From Candidatus Kapaibacterium sp. (GTDB lineage Bacteria > Bacteroidota > Ignavibacteria > Kapaibacteriales > WFXC01), in contig JALWJX010000078.1 in the NCBI GenBank assembly GCA_026996895.1, forward strand, positions 1 through 46,710: a stretch of 46,710 nt of DNA, given 5' to 3'. Numbering within the stretch: position 1 is the first letter of the stretch; every line of letters starts with the position of its first letter. The position numbers and the translations under genes are program-made. The notes below the pieces were generated by a model. The model ran no database searches. It was given only the letters and a program-made list of their open reading frames with translations, and was not told the origin of the DNA. Below, in pieces: positions 35,967 through 44,290 of the stretch.

Positions 35967-36609
35967 ACCGTTGCGAAGAATACAACACTGGATCGCTTCG
36001 AGCCTGCTGATAGCTGGTTTAGCGGGATGTATGTCGATCCGTACCGAGTATCCGGACATTACGTACTACCACCTGGTGCAACAACCGTTGCAATCCTCGC
36101 TGCAACACTATCGCTTTCCAGCCAGTTTGTGGATTCGGCTTCTGACCGTTGATGCGGAGTTTGCGACCGATCGATTTGTTATCCTTTATCCTGAAGGTAC
36201 AGTCAAACGATTGTTCTACCATCGGTGGGCGGCAGAACCGTCCAGCTTGATTACCGATGCGGTTGCTCGCCGCCTGATTCGCTATGGCAGTTTTACCAGC
36301 GGCATTTTTCGTGAACGCGTGTTGATGTCGCCCCGGTACTTGCTGGAAGGACGGGTCTTGGAATTTGCTGCCCGCTGGGATGAGGAGAATGATCGGTATG
36401 TCGTGCATCTCAGCATCTATTACACGTTCTCCCGCCGCACGCAGAAAACAGCATTGAGCTACCATCCGCTGTTCCAGGAGTTGTTCAGCATTACCTTGCC
36501 GTGCCCGGACGATGAGCTGGAACAGATCGCGCCAACAATGAGCCGGGCAGTGGCACACCTGACGGATCAGTTATTGCAAAAGATTGCGGATTTTGTACAG
36601 CAGCAATGA
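35953..36609 (+). CDS. ABC transport auxiliary lipoprotein (PqiC-like) of the MCE system
   Basis: A 218-aa lipoprotein with signal IASSLLIAGLAGC (LAGC lipobox, C ~residue 26). The mature part (TYYHLVQQPLQ...RFPASLWIRLLTVDAEFATDRFVILY...WAAEPSSLITDAVARRLI) resembles the ABC_trans_aux/PqiC family, which accompanies MCE transporters as an outer-membrane or periplasmic partner. It overlaps the mlaD 3' end by 14 bases, so it is the fourth gene of the operon. I see no MlaA or MlaC homologue in the window. Family assignment is good but not certain. Confidence 0.8.
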   Translation: MKKSKPLRRIQHWIASSLLIAGLAGCMSIRTEYPDITYYHLVQQPLQSSLQHYRFPASLWIRLLTVDAEFATDRFVILYPEGTVKRLFYHRWAAEPSSLITDAVARRLIRYGSFTSGIFRERVLMSPRYLLEGRVLEFAARWDEENDRYVVHLSIYYTFSRRTQKTALSYHPLFQELFSITLPCPDDELEQIAPTMSRAVAHLTDQLLQKIADFVQQQ

Positions 36610-36631
36610 GTGAGAGCAGGATCGAAGAGCG

Positions 36632-38149
36632 ATGGCAGATTCGGGATCGGGAATGCAGTGCAGTTTGGTAGAACGATACTTGCGTCGTAACACATCGCTC
36701 AGATTGCCTACGCGGCGGTGGATGCAGTTGCTGTTACTCCTTTGCATTGTGCCGCTGTATAGCTTCGGGCAGTGGCGATCCTTTCCGTCTATTCACAGTG
36801 AACAGGACCGATTTTTTCAACGGTGGCAATTTTCTTCCGAGGCAGCGTGGGATTCTCTACAGGGATGGCACGCTTCCGAAGCGCTTTCTGCTATCCACCG
36901 GTTTCGGCGAACGCCGTCCCGCCTTCGCGTAATGGGCTGGCATCCCTACTGGATGGGGACTCGATACAAACAGTACCGGTATGAGCTGTTGCACACCGTT
37001 GCTTATTTCTCCTATGCGGTTGATCCGCAAACGGGGTCCTATAAAACAATTCGGCAGTGGAAGACCACCGATCTGGTGCCGATAGCGCATCAATATGGAA
37101 CCAGAGTGGTGCTGTGTGTGACCAATTTCGGTAGTGATGCGAACCGTCAGCTTCTAACCAATCCGCAGGCGAAGCAGGTGCTGATCGATAGTCTTATTGC
37201 ACTGGTTAAGTTGCGCAATGCAGATGGGGTGAATATTGACTTCGAGCTGATTCCCTACCCGTGGCTGCGAGATTCCCTGACGGCGTTTTTGCGCCAGTTA
37301 GCAGATCGTTTTCATCAGGAGATTCCCGGCTCAGAAGTATCTATTGCATTGCCGGCGGTAGATTGGTACGATGTGTTCGACGTGGCGGCGTACAACGATT
37401 TTCTGGACTACTGCGTGATGATGGGCTACGAATATCACTGGACAGGTTCTGCTTATGCTGGTCCGGTTGCTCCCCTTTCTTGCGGAACGACCTGGAGTAG
37501 TTGGTGCGTGGATCGTTCGGTTTCAGCCTATCTTGCAAAGGGCTTACGGCCGGAAAAGTTATGGTTGGGCGTTCCGTATTATGGGCGAGAGTGGCCCGTT
37601 GCGGATACGATCCCGCCAGCAAAAGCAACGGGATCGGGAACTGCCTATACGTACGAACAGATCGTCAAGCATCGACTGAAGGAGGCTTCCTGGCACTGGG
37701 ACGAAAGCTCGATGACGCCGTACTATAACCGCCCGGCGCAGCTTCAGGGGTGGTACGATGACACGATGAGCTTGCGACTGAAATATCGCTATGCACAGCA
37801 GCGGCGGCTCGGAGGAATTGGCATCTGGGCGCTGGGATACGATGGGGATCGCCCTGAACTGTGGGAGCTGTTGCGCGAAACAACCACCACCGCTGCTTCT
37901 GAATCTTCCAGAGTTTCAACCGGTTGGCATTACCTTCGCCTGCCAGATCGCATCCTGCTGTATCCTCCTGCTCCAGCAGCGCTACCAGTGGAGGTGGAAG
38001 TCTATACGATGCTGGGACAACGAATTGCCCAGAGTCGGGTAGCAGGACAGCAACCCGTGGTTATTCCTTTGCCATCGGCAACGGCTCAGCCGATCTATCT
38101 GCGCATACGCACCGGTAATCGCTCGACCACCTTAGTCATTGTTCCGTAG
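36632..38149 (+). CDS. T9SS-exported glycoside hydrolase family 18 protein
   Basis: A 505-aa GH18 (chitinase/YaaH-like) protein. The catalytic strand is DGVNIDFE, keeping the acid Glu and the preceding Asp, with Asn at the first D position as in spore-hydrolase relatives. Other TIM-barrel motifs are LRVMGWHPYWMG, FSYAVDP, CVTNFG, YCVMMGYEYHWTGS, LGVPYYGREW and GGIGIWALGYDGD. The end is a type A T9SS sorting domain (VEVYTMLGQRIAQS...PIYLRIRTGNRSTTLVIVP). The signal peptide is MQLLLLLCIVPLYSFGQ, so translation may start at 36632, 36653 or 36722. The likely substrate is chitin or peptidoglycan-type glycans, outside the cell. Confidence 0.88.
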   Translation: MADSGSGMQCSLVERYLRRNTSLRLPTRRWMQLLLLLCIVPLYSFGQWRSFPSIHSEQDRFFQRWQFSSEAAWDSLQGWHASEALSAIHRFRRTPSRLRVMGWHPYWMGTRYKQYRYELLHTVAYFSYAVDPQTGSYKTIRQWKTTDLVPIAHQYGTRVVLCVTNFGSDANRQLLTNPQAKQVLIDSLIALVKLRNADGVNIDFELIPYPWLRDSLTAFLRQLADRFHQEIPGSEVSIALPAVDWYDVFDVAAYNDFLDYCVMMGYEYHWTGSAYAGPVAPLSCGTTWSSWCVDRSVSAYLAKGLRPEKLWLGVPYYGREWPVADTIPPAKATGSGTAYTYEQIVKHRLKEASWHWDESSMTPYYNRPAQLQGWYDDTMSLRLKYRYAQQRRLGGIGIWALGYDGDRPELWELLRETTTTAASESSRVSTGWHYLRLPDRILLYPPAPAALPVEVEVYTMLGQRIAQSRVAGQQPVVIPLPSATAQPIYLRIRTGNRSTTLVIVP

Positions 38150-38150
38150 G

Positions 38151-38191
38151 GAGCTACCGGCGCGGGTATTGCTGGCGTTGAGCTGTTTTTT
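38151..38191 (+). terminator. Possible intrinsic terminator after the GH18 gene
   Basis: Imperfect stem AGCTa-CCGGC / GCTGG-...AGCT immediately after the stop, followed by GTTTTTTG. The orientation is right for the GH18 gene; the stem is interrupted, so confidence is moderate. Confidence 0.45.
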
Positions 38192-38247
38192 GCCCCGAAC
38201 GATGTTGGCTGCATAGAGAGGACCAGTGAAAGCAGCCGTTGTACCGC

Positions 38248-38640
38248 TTAATTATTTTTTGCCCCTTCCGCAATCCATTGTCGAATGCCGCGAATATGGT
38301 TTTGCGTCACTCGCGCTTGAAAGGATGGGGGATGGGGGAGTCGCCCTTCTAAGATCTGGACCAGCACGCTGTTGTCCGGATCACCGGGAATGATCAATCC
38401 GGGTTTGGTCCACAGGTTGAAGTACGAAGTAAGCGCAATTCCCCCTGCCTGCGTTTGATCATCGTGACAGCCGGCATAGGCACAGGTGAGCTGGAAGAAA
38501 GGCAGAACGTGGCGTTGAAAGCTCACGCTGGAGTCAGGAAAAACAATGTCTTCGGGTTTGCTGACCGTGTTTTCGTCACAACCAGCGCCCAGCACAACTG
38601 TAAGTATACAGCCGATCCACCAGTTAATAGCTTTCTTCAT
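38248..38640 (-). CDS. Cytochrome c-type lipoprotein with CX4CH haem motif
   Basis: A 130-aa lipoprotein. Signal [21 protein letters not shown] gives a lipobox with Cys at ~21. A single haem-attachment-like site CAYAGCH (CX4CH, not CX2CH) is followed by the PSCyt-like pattern [33 protein letters not shown] and a terminal [16 protein letters not shown], which matches planctomycete/Bacteroidota-type c-cytochrome domains. The track start at 38730 lies inside panB; ATG 38640 with AAGGAG upstream overlaps the panB end by 17 bases. It is the last gene of the menG-RM-panB series. An electron-transfer role is inferred from the motif only. Confidence 0.78.
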   Translation of the reverse strand: MKKAINWWIGCILTVVLGAGCDENTVSKPEDIVFPDSSVSFQRHVLPFFQLTCAYAGCHDDQTQAGGIALTSYFNLWTKPGLIIPGDPDNSVLVQILEGRLPHPPSFQARVTQNHIRGIRQWIAEGAKNN

Positions 38641-39430
38641 CGGACGGAAAATCTCCTTGTCGAACATCCGCGATATAGCGTTGTACCGCATCTGCGATGC
38701 GCTGGTAGAGGTGTTCATAGCGGCGGACAAAACGGGGGGAGAAGTCTATGGTGAGTCCCAGCATATCGGTGTAGACCAGAATTTGAGCGTCGCAATGAGG
38801 ACCGGCGCCAATGCCGATGGTGGGGATATCCAGCGACTCAGTGATTTGCCGTGCCAGCCGGGCTGGAATTTTTTCCAGCACGATGCTGAAGACTCCTGCT
38901 TCCTGGAGGATTAGGGCATCTTTGCGAATGCGTTCTGCCTCTGCTGGATCGACGCCGCGTGTTCGGTACGTGCCGAATTGATAAATGCTTTGAGGCGTCA
39001 ATCCCAGATGTCCCATAACGGGAATGCCCGTTTCCGTCAGTCGGTGGACGGTTTCCGCAATCCGTTCGCCTCCCTCCAGTTTGACCGCTTCCGCCCCTGC
39101 TTCTTTCATCAGGCGTCCCGCGTTGCGCAGTGCCTGTTCAGCCGAAATCTGGTAGGTAAGAAATGGCATATCGGCAACGACCATCGCGTATTGCACCCCC
39201 CGTTTCACCATCTGGGTGTGGTAGATCATCTGATCCAGCGTGACGGGCAGCGTAGTCGGGTGTCCCTGCAGGACATTCCCCAGAGAATCACCAACCAGGA
39301 GAACGTCGATCCCTGCTTCATCAAAAATTCGAGCAATGAGGGCATCGTAAGCAGTCAGACAGACAAAGCGTTCGTTGCGGTGCTTCATCTGCCGAATCGT
39401 TTCGGTTGTCACTTTTCGCCGTTTTTCCAC
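38624..39430 (-). CDS. panB: 3-methyl-2-oxobutanoate hydroxymethyltransferase
   Basis: PanB (268 aa) adds the hydroxymethyl group of 5,10-methylene-THF to 2-oxoisovalerate to make ketopantoate for pantothenate/CoA. Conserved segments: [78 protein letters not shown] and [22 protein letters not shown]. The start is a GTG at 39430 with GAGGAT about nine bases upstream, inside the end of the restriction gene (22-base overlap). panC and panD are not in the window. Confidence 0.96.
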   Translation of the reverse strand: MEKRRKVTTETIRQMKHRNERFVCLTAYDALIARIFDEAGIDVLLVGDSLGNVLQGHPTTLPVTLDQMIYHTQMVKRGVQYAMVVADMPFLTYQISAEQALRNAGRLMKEAGAEAVKLEGGERIAETVHRLTETGIPVMGHLGLTPQSIYQFGTYRTRGVDPAEAERIRKDALILQEAGVFSIVLEKIPARLARQITESLDIPTIGIGAGPHCDAQILVYTDMLGLTIDFSPRFVRRYEHLYQRIADAVQRYIADVRQGDFPSDEESY

Positions 39431-40167
39431 TGTTCTATCCTCTGATTTGTTGCACTGGTTTGCTTCGAGACTATAAAGGAAGATTGCGAGCTTTGTTCAG
39501 AATCTTTGCGTTGCAATCGCACGATCTCGCTGCGGATTTCTTCGATGATTTCAGGATTGAGAATTCTTTTCTCTTTGCCTTCCGAGATGGAGAACACGAG
39601 GAAAACTTTACCGCCAAATTCCTGGGTGAACTGTTGGTGTGTCTGTGAAAGCCAGTCCTGCCATTTATGAAATTCTGGAGTTTTGAGGGTAGCTGATAGG
39701 CTTGATTTGCGAGTCGATGTAGTGTTTGCTACAGCAATGCAAAAATCTACATTGTATCGCCTGTCCCATTCGTCGGGCGCAGGTTGGATTTCTACGCCCA
39801 GTGCCTGGGACAGTTGTTGATATACGGTAGCGATTTCTGTTTGATACCCTGCAAAGGTTCGGTCAATGACCAGATTTCGAATGTACTGAATACAATCTTC
39901 TTCTGCGACCGACTCAATCTCAGATCGTAACACCTCGGAAATTTTGATGTACAGTTTTTGACCTAAGTCACGAAGATAGGCTTCGGGAGAGAGAGGAATG
40001 CCTTTTTGCCGGAGGAAAGAAGAAAGTTTCTTGAAGTGTTCGGACTTCCATTCTGCTACGGATTTCGGGGCAACGTCGCGAATCCATTCGGAGACTGGGC
40101 CGACACGGGATTTCTTGTTGAGACCCCATCGATTGGTCGCGATGTTTAAAATCCATTCCTTCGCCAT
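39409..40167 (-). CDS. MjaI-family type II restriction endonuclease with out-of-frame catalytic core
   Basis: A 252-aa protein resembling MjaI-type (CTAG) endonucleases: [88 protein letters not shown] and [19 protein letters not shown]. After the putative catalytic Asp141 (NVDF) a PD-(D/E)xK-like Q-x-K strand is expected. The frame instead reads [17 protein letters not shown]. In the next frame the same DNA reads [15 protein letters not shown], containing QIK. One missing base near 39729 and one extra A near 39681-39684 would restore a continuous VGKHYI..QIKP...TPEFHKW. So the gene is probably inactive, or the assembly has two homopolymer errors. It overlaps the methylase as TAATG. Confidence 0.8.
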   Translation of the reverse strand: MAKEWILNIATNRWGLNKKSRVGPVSEWIRDVAPKSVAEWKSEHFKKLSSFLRQKGIPLSPEAYLRDLGQKLYIKISEVLRSEIESVAEEDCIQYIRNLVIDRTFAGYQTEIATVYQQLSQALGVEIQPAPDEWDRRYNVDFCIAVANTTSTRKSSLSATLKTPEFHKWQDWLSQTHQQFTQEFGGKVFLVFSISEGKEKRILNPEIIEEIRSEIVRLQRKDSEQSSQSSFIVSKQTSATNQRIEQWKNGEK

Positions 40168-41423
40168 TACTGGTGCTCCTTTTCAAGCTGGACGAATTTT
40201 TGCTTATACGGATGTTCTACTCCCCGGTCGGCTTTTGCCCATCCTGCTTTGATGAGGTATGCGTTGATGAAAATCTTGTTTTTGAGAAAAACGTACGCCT
40301 CTACTTTCTGATCGTCGGTTTTCAGTTCGCCAGAGTGGCTGTTTGGAGATGCGAATTTGAGCAGAACCGGTTTTTTGAGAATTCGGCTTTTGAGATATTC
40401 CATCGCCTTTTTTCTGTCGGAAATCACAATGCCCAGGAATCGAACGCGAAGCCCTGAATCGAGTTCAACGGTATCCTCGCTGAGGACTCGGACAACTTTA
40501 TGGAGCGTGGGTTGCTGACTCTCCCACTTTTGGGGATCAAGTTGCGGAGTAGCATTTTGGATTCTGGGAGTATACGATACGGGTTTGGGGCTGACGACTT
40601 CCTGCTGTTTCTCAATCTGTACCGAAGGGGCGAAAAGAGAACTTTCAGTGATGCCGATTTTGCTTTTGATTGTTTCAACAAACGCCGGGTTGATTTCGTA
40701 ACCAATAGCGTTGCGCTGGAGACCCAAAGCAACCTTTGCTGTCGTTCCGCTGCCGAGGAAAGGATCGAGAACAGTGTCATTGACGAAGGAGAACATCTTG
40801 ATCAGCCTTTTGGGCAACTCTTCAGGAAACATTGCTTCGTGTTCCTGCTGGCGGACGCCGGGAAATGTCCAGTGACCGGAGAAATATTCTTTCCATTCCT
40901 CTTTGTGGAGTTGGGATTGGTGTTTTAGTGCAGAAGGGACCTTTGGAGATTTGCCCGGCTTTTTGAAAATCAGGATGAATTCGTAGTCAATCTCAATCAT
41001 ACCATTGGGAGGATAGGGATACGACCCCATCACGGGAGCACCGCCAGTAGTTCGCAGAGTGGTTTTCTTCTGCCAGATGATGGCGCCCATATAATCAAAA
41101 CCCAGGGATTCGCATTGCGCGATCAATTCAGCGTGCAGGGGGATGATTTTATAGCGCCCATAGATTGTGGATCGAGCAAATTGGTCGCCGATGTTGATAC
41201 ATAAGCGACGCCCTGGTTTCAGGACCCGGTGAGCTTCACTCCAGACGCGGTACAGGTCGATGAGGTATTCGTGCAGACTTTGTCCATAGCCAATTTGCCC
41301 CGGTATCCCGTAATCCTTGATGTGCCAGTAAGGGGGAGAGGTGATGATGAGGTCAATGGAATTGTCAGAGATTTCTCCCATATTGCGGCTATCACCGATA
41401 ATAATTCGTGCCCAATTCCGCAT
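40167..41423 (-). CDS. Type II DNA (cytosine-N4) methyltransferase with C-terminal SNase-like domain
   Basis: A 418-aa beta-class methyltransferase: motif IV TSPPYW at residues 28-33 comes before the SAM motif DPFLGSGTT at 220-228. SPPY is typical of N4-cytosine methylases; MjaI-type partners modify CTAG, so CTAG is the inferred site. Residues ~310-415 form a staphylococcal-nuclease-like OB module (SEDTVELDSGLRVRFLGI...VEAYVFLKNKIFINAYLIKAGWAKAD). The positions for the second catalytic Arg and Glu do not look conserved, so it may bind DNA rather than cut it. Its stop overlaps the endonuclease start (TAATG). The R-M pair appears more AT-rich than flanking genes and sits between menG and panB. 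Confidence 0.88.
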   Translation of the reverse strand: MRNWARIIIGDSRNMGEISDNSIDLIITSPPYWHIKDYGIPGQIGYGQSLHEYLIDLYRVWSEAHRVLKPGRRLCINIGDQFARSTIYGRYKIIPLHAELIAQCESLGFDYMGAIIWQKKTTLRTTGGAPVMGSYPYPPNGMIEIDYEFILIFKKPGKSPKVPSALKHQSQLHKEEWKEYFSGHWTFPGVRQQEHEAMFPEELPKRLIKMFSFVNDTVLDPFLGSGTTAKVALGLQRNAIGYEINPAFVETIKSKIGITESSLFAPSVQIEKQQEVVSPKPVSYTPRIQNATPQLDPQKWESQQPTLHKVVRVLSEDTVELDSGLRVRFLGIVISDRKKAMEYLKSRILKKPVLLKFASPNSHSGELKTDDQKVEAYVFLKNKIFINAYLIKAGWAKADRGVEHPYKQKFVQLEKEHQ

Positions 41424-41443
41424 CTGTCCGCCGCTGCTCCGAT

Positions 41444-42133
41444 CTATTGCACGATTCCCCGGTAGAGAAAAGCGATGCCGCCGAACAGTGGGCGGGCTTC
41501 TGAATGAGCGAAAGCCTGACTGGTGTCCATCAACTTCAGGAATTCTGAGCCGGAAGGGAAGTGCCAGGCTGAATGCTGCAGGTATTCGTATGCCCTGCGG
41601 TCGCCGGAGATCCAGCCGCCAATGCGGGGAAGAAGCCAGCGGCTGTACCAGCGATACAGAGGCGCAATGAGACCGGAAGGTTGTCCAAACTCCAGAATGC
41701 CGACAATTCCGCCGGGACGCACCACGCGTGCCATTTCCTTCAGCGCTTTCGGGGGATCATCCACATTGCGAATACCGAAGGCAATTGTTGCCCGGTCGAA
41801 TGTATTGTCGGAAAATGGGAGTTGCAGGACATCCGCTTGCTGAAATTGAATGGGCATCTGCTTTGCCTGCGCCCGCCGCCGTGCCCGCTCTAACATTGGC
41901 GCGCAGAAATCAATGCCAACGATAGTCTGCGGCGTTCCGGTTGCACGGGCGGCTAAAAATGCAATGTCGCCGGTGCCAGTAGCGCAGTCCAGCCATCGAA
42001 GGTGAGGTTGCGGATCGCAGAGACGAACCAGTTGCCACTTCCAGAGCCAGTGGACACCGAACGACAGCACCGTATTGCCCAGATCGTATCGATCCGCAAT
42101 CCGGGCAAACATCACGCGGATCGCTTCACCCAT
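41444..42133 (-). CDS. menG: Demethylmenaquinone methyltransferase
   Basis: MenG/UbiE (229 aa) performs the last C-methylation of menaquinone (or ubiquinone). SAM motif I is WLDCATGTGDIAFLAA, the acidic loop IVGIDFCAPMLERAR, then QADVLQLPFSDNTFDRATIAFGIRNVDDPPKALKEMARVVRPGG, the UbiE hallmark, and GRISG-like GGWISGDRRAYEYLQHS. Menaquinone is the likelier product in this group. The track start is a TTG at 42157; ATG 42133 (MGEAIRVMFARIADRYD) fits the family, though the ribosome-binding site is crowded. It heads the minus-strand series that includes the R-M genes. Confidence 0.93.
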   Translation of the reverse strand: MGEAIRVMFARIADRYDLGNTVLSFGVHWLWKWQLVRLCDPQPHLRWLDCATGTGDIAFLAARATGTPQTIVGIDFCAPMLERARRRAQAKQMPIQFQQADVLQLPFSDNTFDRATIAFGIRNVDDPPKALKEMARVVRPGGIVGILEFGQPSGLIAPLYRWYSRWLLPRIGGWISGDRRAYEYLQHSAWHFPSGSEFLKLMDTSQAFAHSEARPLFGGIAFLYRGIVQ

Positions 42134-42272
42134 CCCCTTCCATCGTTTCTGCAACAATGCAAAGAGACGGCTGGTGGTGCCGAAGATTACCCGGCGGACT
42201 GCAACCTCTGGTCATACGGATTCGTAAAGGAAGCAGCCATAAAAGTCTGTCAAACAGAAGGAAACCGGGGTG

Positions 42273-43034
42273 ATGAGAGCTATAAGAACACTGGTTGCAC
42301 TGTCGGTGGTTTTTTTAGTCACAACCGCTTTTCACGGCTGTGAAGACTGGATGTGGCGATGGGATCGGATTAAGGGAAATGGGGAGATCGTCGATCGCTG
42401 GTATCCCGTGACACAGCCTTTTACCCGGTGTAGCATTGGCATTGGTGAGGCAAATTGTCGATTTGTCGTCCGTTCGGACTCAATGGGCATTCGTATTGTC
42501 GGAGATGAGAATTTGCTGGATCGCATAGAGGTGCGGGTGACGAAAAAAGGAAAGTTGCGCATTCGTGCCAATCAGTGGCTGGAGCCAACAGGGAAAATGC
42601 AGGTGACGGTGTATATGCCCGGTCCGCTGGAAGAGATCAGTATCGGTGGAGCGATCGATATTGTGGATAGCGTCCCACTTGCTGGCAAGCGCGTGAAAGT
42701 CGAAGTTGCTGGAGCGGCGGAAGGTACAGCTTTGGTGCAGGCGGAGCGGGTTGATGTTGATCTTGCCGGCAGCGGTGAGATTGCATTAACGGGCAGTGCA
42801 CGGAAGTTAAGCGTTGGTATTGCAGGGTCCGGCGAGGTGGATGCCGCTGCACTTTCGGTGGATAGTTGTTGCATTGACATTGCCGGTGCCGGCGATTGTC
42901 GGGTGTTTGTGACCGACTACCTGAAAGTTGCAGTGGCTGGCTCCGGCGATGTCTGTTATTATGGGAATCCCCGGAAAATCAAGCAGTCGATACTGGGCAG
43001 TGGCGACGTGCAGCCGTGTCCGAAAGAGCCGTAG
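42273..43034 (+). CDS. GIN-domain (DUF2807) surface lipoprotein
   Basis: A 253-aa exported protein of the head-GIN/putative autotransporter-adhesin family. Hydrophobic signal ALSVVFLVTTAFHGC suggests a lipoprotein, although FHGC is a poor lipobox. The GIN domain is a short beta-helix built of repeated G-S-G or G-A-G turns: GGAIDIVDSVPLAG, VEVAGAAEGTALVQ, VDLAGSGEIALTG, VGIAGSGEVDAA, IDIAGAGDCRV, VAVAGSGDVCYYG and ILGSGDVQP. Function in the family is unknown. ATG 42273 has AGAAGGAA upstream (the track start is the GTG just before). It converges on the glycosyltransferase with no intergenic base. Confidence 0.85.
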   Translation: MRAIRTLVALSVVFLVTTAFHGCEDWMWRWDRIKGNGEIVDRWYPVTQPFTRCSIGIGEANCRFVVRSDSMGIRIVGDENLLDRIEVRVTKKGKLRIRANQWLEPTGKMQVTVYMPGPLEEISIGGAIDIVDSVPLAGKRVKVEVAGAAEGTALVQAERVDVDLAGSGEIALTGSARKLSVGIAGSGEVDAAALSVDSCCIDIAGAGDCRVFVTDYLKVAVAGSGDVCYYGNPRKIKQSILGSGDVQPCPKEP

Positions 43035-44105
43035 TCAGGCTATCTGGCGGTTGCGAACCAGTTGCAGCAACGCCTGTGCCCATCGAAAGCGGTACTGCGG
43101 ATTCCAGATGCGGTTAGCAACCGCTTGCTTCAGCGCTCCAGGTGGCGCCAGTGCAGTTGCCAGTCCTGCGAATGCCCAGAGCAAGCGGCTGGAAGGTGAC
43201 AGTTCCGGGCTTCGAAGGACGGTTGCAACATAGTTCCAGACGCGCGGCATCGGTCGATCCGGGGCAATAGAGCGGTATTCTTCCGGAGCTAATTGTGCCA
43301 GCAGAAAGCGCCGACGCATGTGTTCCGCATTCCGCCGCAACACGGCTTCTCCGTCAAAAGCAATCCCGTGGTCGTGGAGAACTTTTTCGATAGCTTCCGT
43401 TCGCTGAAAATCGTCCATCACAGTGTTTTTGAGCTTCGCCGGATTGGTGAGACTGTCCGCCTGCGCAAATTTATTGGCAAGATGGATCCGGTATTCGCCT
43501 AATACCCTGGGAACCGAAACGACATCACCAAAGAACGGTGCCAGCCACGCCAGGTAAGCATCGGCACAGAGTTTCCCAAAGGAGTGACGAAGCGGAAACA
43601 CCTGCTCCAGAAATCGCCGGGACCACACATTGCCACTGGTTGGTGGCGCAGGATACCCACCTCGCTGGAGCAACAGAGGACGGACGTTGCGCTGCTTCGG
43701 CATTTGCTCCGGCACCGACCATCCCAGCGGTCGACGGTCGGAATCAACACAGCGGAGGAAAAACTGGATTCGGGAGACCTGCGGATCTGCTACCGTCATA
43801 CATTCAGCAACAGCATCTGGCAACAGAATGTCATCAGCATCCAGGAAAACGAGATATTCCCCTTTGGCTTCTGCAACACCTCGCTGGAACGCCAAGGCTT
43901 GCCCCTGATTTTCCTGGTAGATGACGCGAACTTTCCCCGTCGCTGCGTATTGCTCCAGAATCTGCCGTGAGTGGTCCGTTGAACCATCGTCAATGACCAG
44001 CACTTCGAGAGGATGGTAGCGCTGGGACAATGCACTCTCAATGGATTCAGGAAGAAACTGTGCATAGTTGTAGTTTGTGATCACAACGCTCACCAATGGA
44101 TTCAT
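43035..44105 (-). CDS. Family 2 glycosyltransferase
   Basis: A 356-aa inverting GT-A glycosyltransferase. The N-terminal domain has VSVVITNYNYAQFLPESIESALSQ, VIDDGSTDHS (nucleotide-binding Asp) and LVFLDADDILLPDAV (DxD-like metal site). The C-terminal ~130 residues are helical with no clear transmembrane segment. Such enzymes add sugars to surface polysaccharides or glycoproteins; donor and acceptor are unknown. It stands alone, with no other polysaccharide genes in the window. Its TGA directly abuts the TAG of the GIN gene. Confidence 0.9.
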   Translation of the reverse strand: MNPLVSVVITNYNYAQFLPESIESALSQRYHPLEVLVIDDGSTDHSRQILEQYAATGKVRVIYQENQGQALAFQRGVAEAKGEYLVFLDADDILLPDAVAECMTVADPQVSRIQFFLRCVDSDRRPLGWSVPEQMPKQRNVRPLLLQRGGYPAPPTSGNVWSRRFLEQVFPLRHSFGKLCADAYLAWLAPFFGDVVSVPRVLGEYRIHLANKFAQADSLTNPAKLKNTVMDDFQRTEAIEKVLHDHGIAFDGEAVLRRNAEHMRRRFLLAQLAPEEYRSIAPDRPMPRVWNYVATVLRSPELSPSSRLLWAFAGLATALAPPGALKQAVANRIWNPQYRFRWAQALLQLVRNRQIA

Positions 44106-44179
44106 TGCTGCAGCACAACCTTGTCTTGTTTTTTTGAGCTATAGACGCTTGGAGCTCTCCATAGGTGCAGATGTACTCT

Positions 44180-44290
44180 TTTTTGAAAGAAAAATAGCTG
44201 TTGTCTGAAGCCGGTAGCCTCCTTGTCGTCGGCGGTAAGCCAGGCGTTTTGAAAAGAAAGATAACCGTTGTCTGAAGCCAGAGAGAACAT
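44180..44290. repeat. Two imperfect direct repeats 67 bp apart in the GT2/trpB2 intergenic region
   Basis: The ~33-bp unit TGAAAGAAAAATAGCTGTTGTCTGAAGCC (ending at 44212) recurs as TGAAAAGAAAGATAACCGTTGTCTGAAGCC (ending at 44279). The last 13 bases, GTTGTCTGAAGCC, are identical. The spacer carries TTGTCGTCGGCGGTAAGCCAGGCG. Two copies only. The unit looks like a dispersed intergenic repeat fragment rather than a coding region. Confidence 0.6.

Noticed and set aside
44180-44290. Possible CRISPR fragment
   Set aside because: Only two imperfect copies, the repeat is not conserved over its full length, and there is no cas gene in the window.
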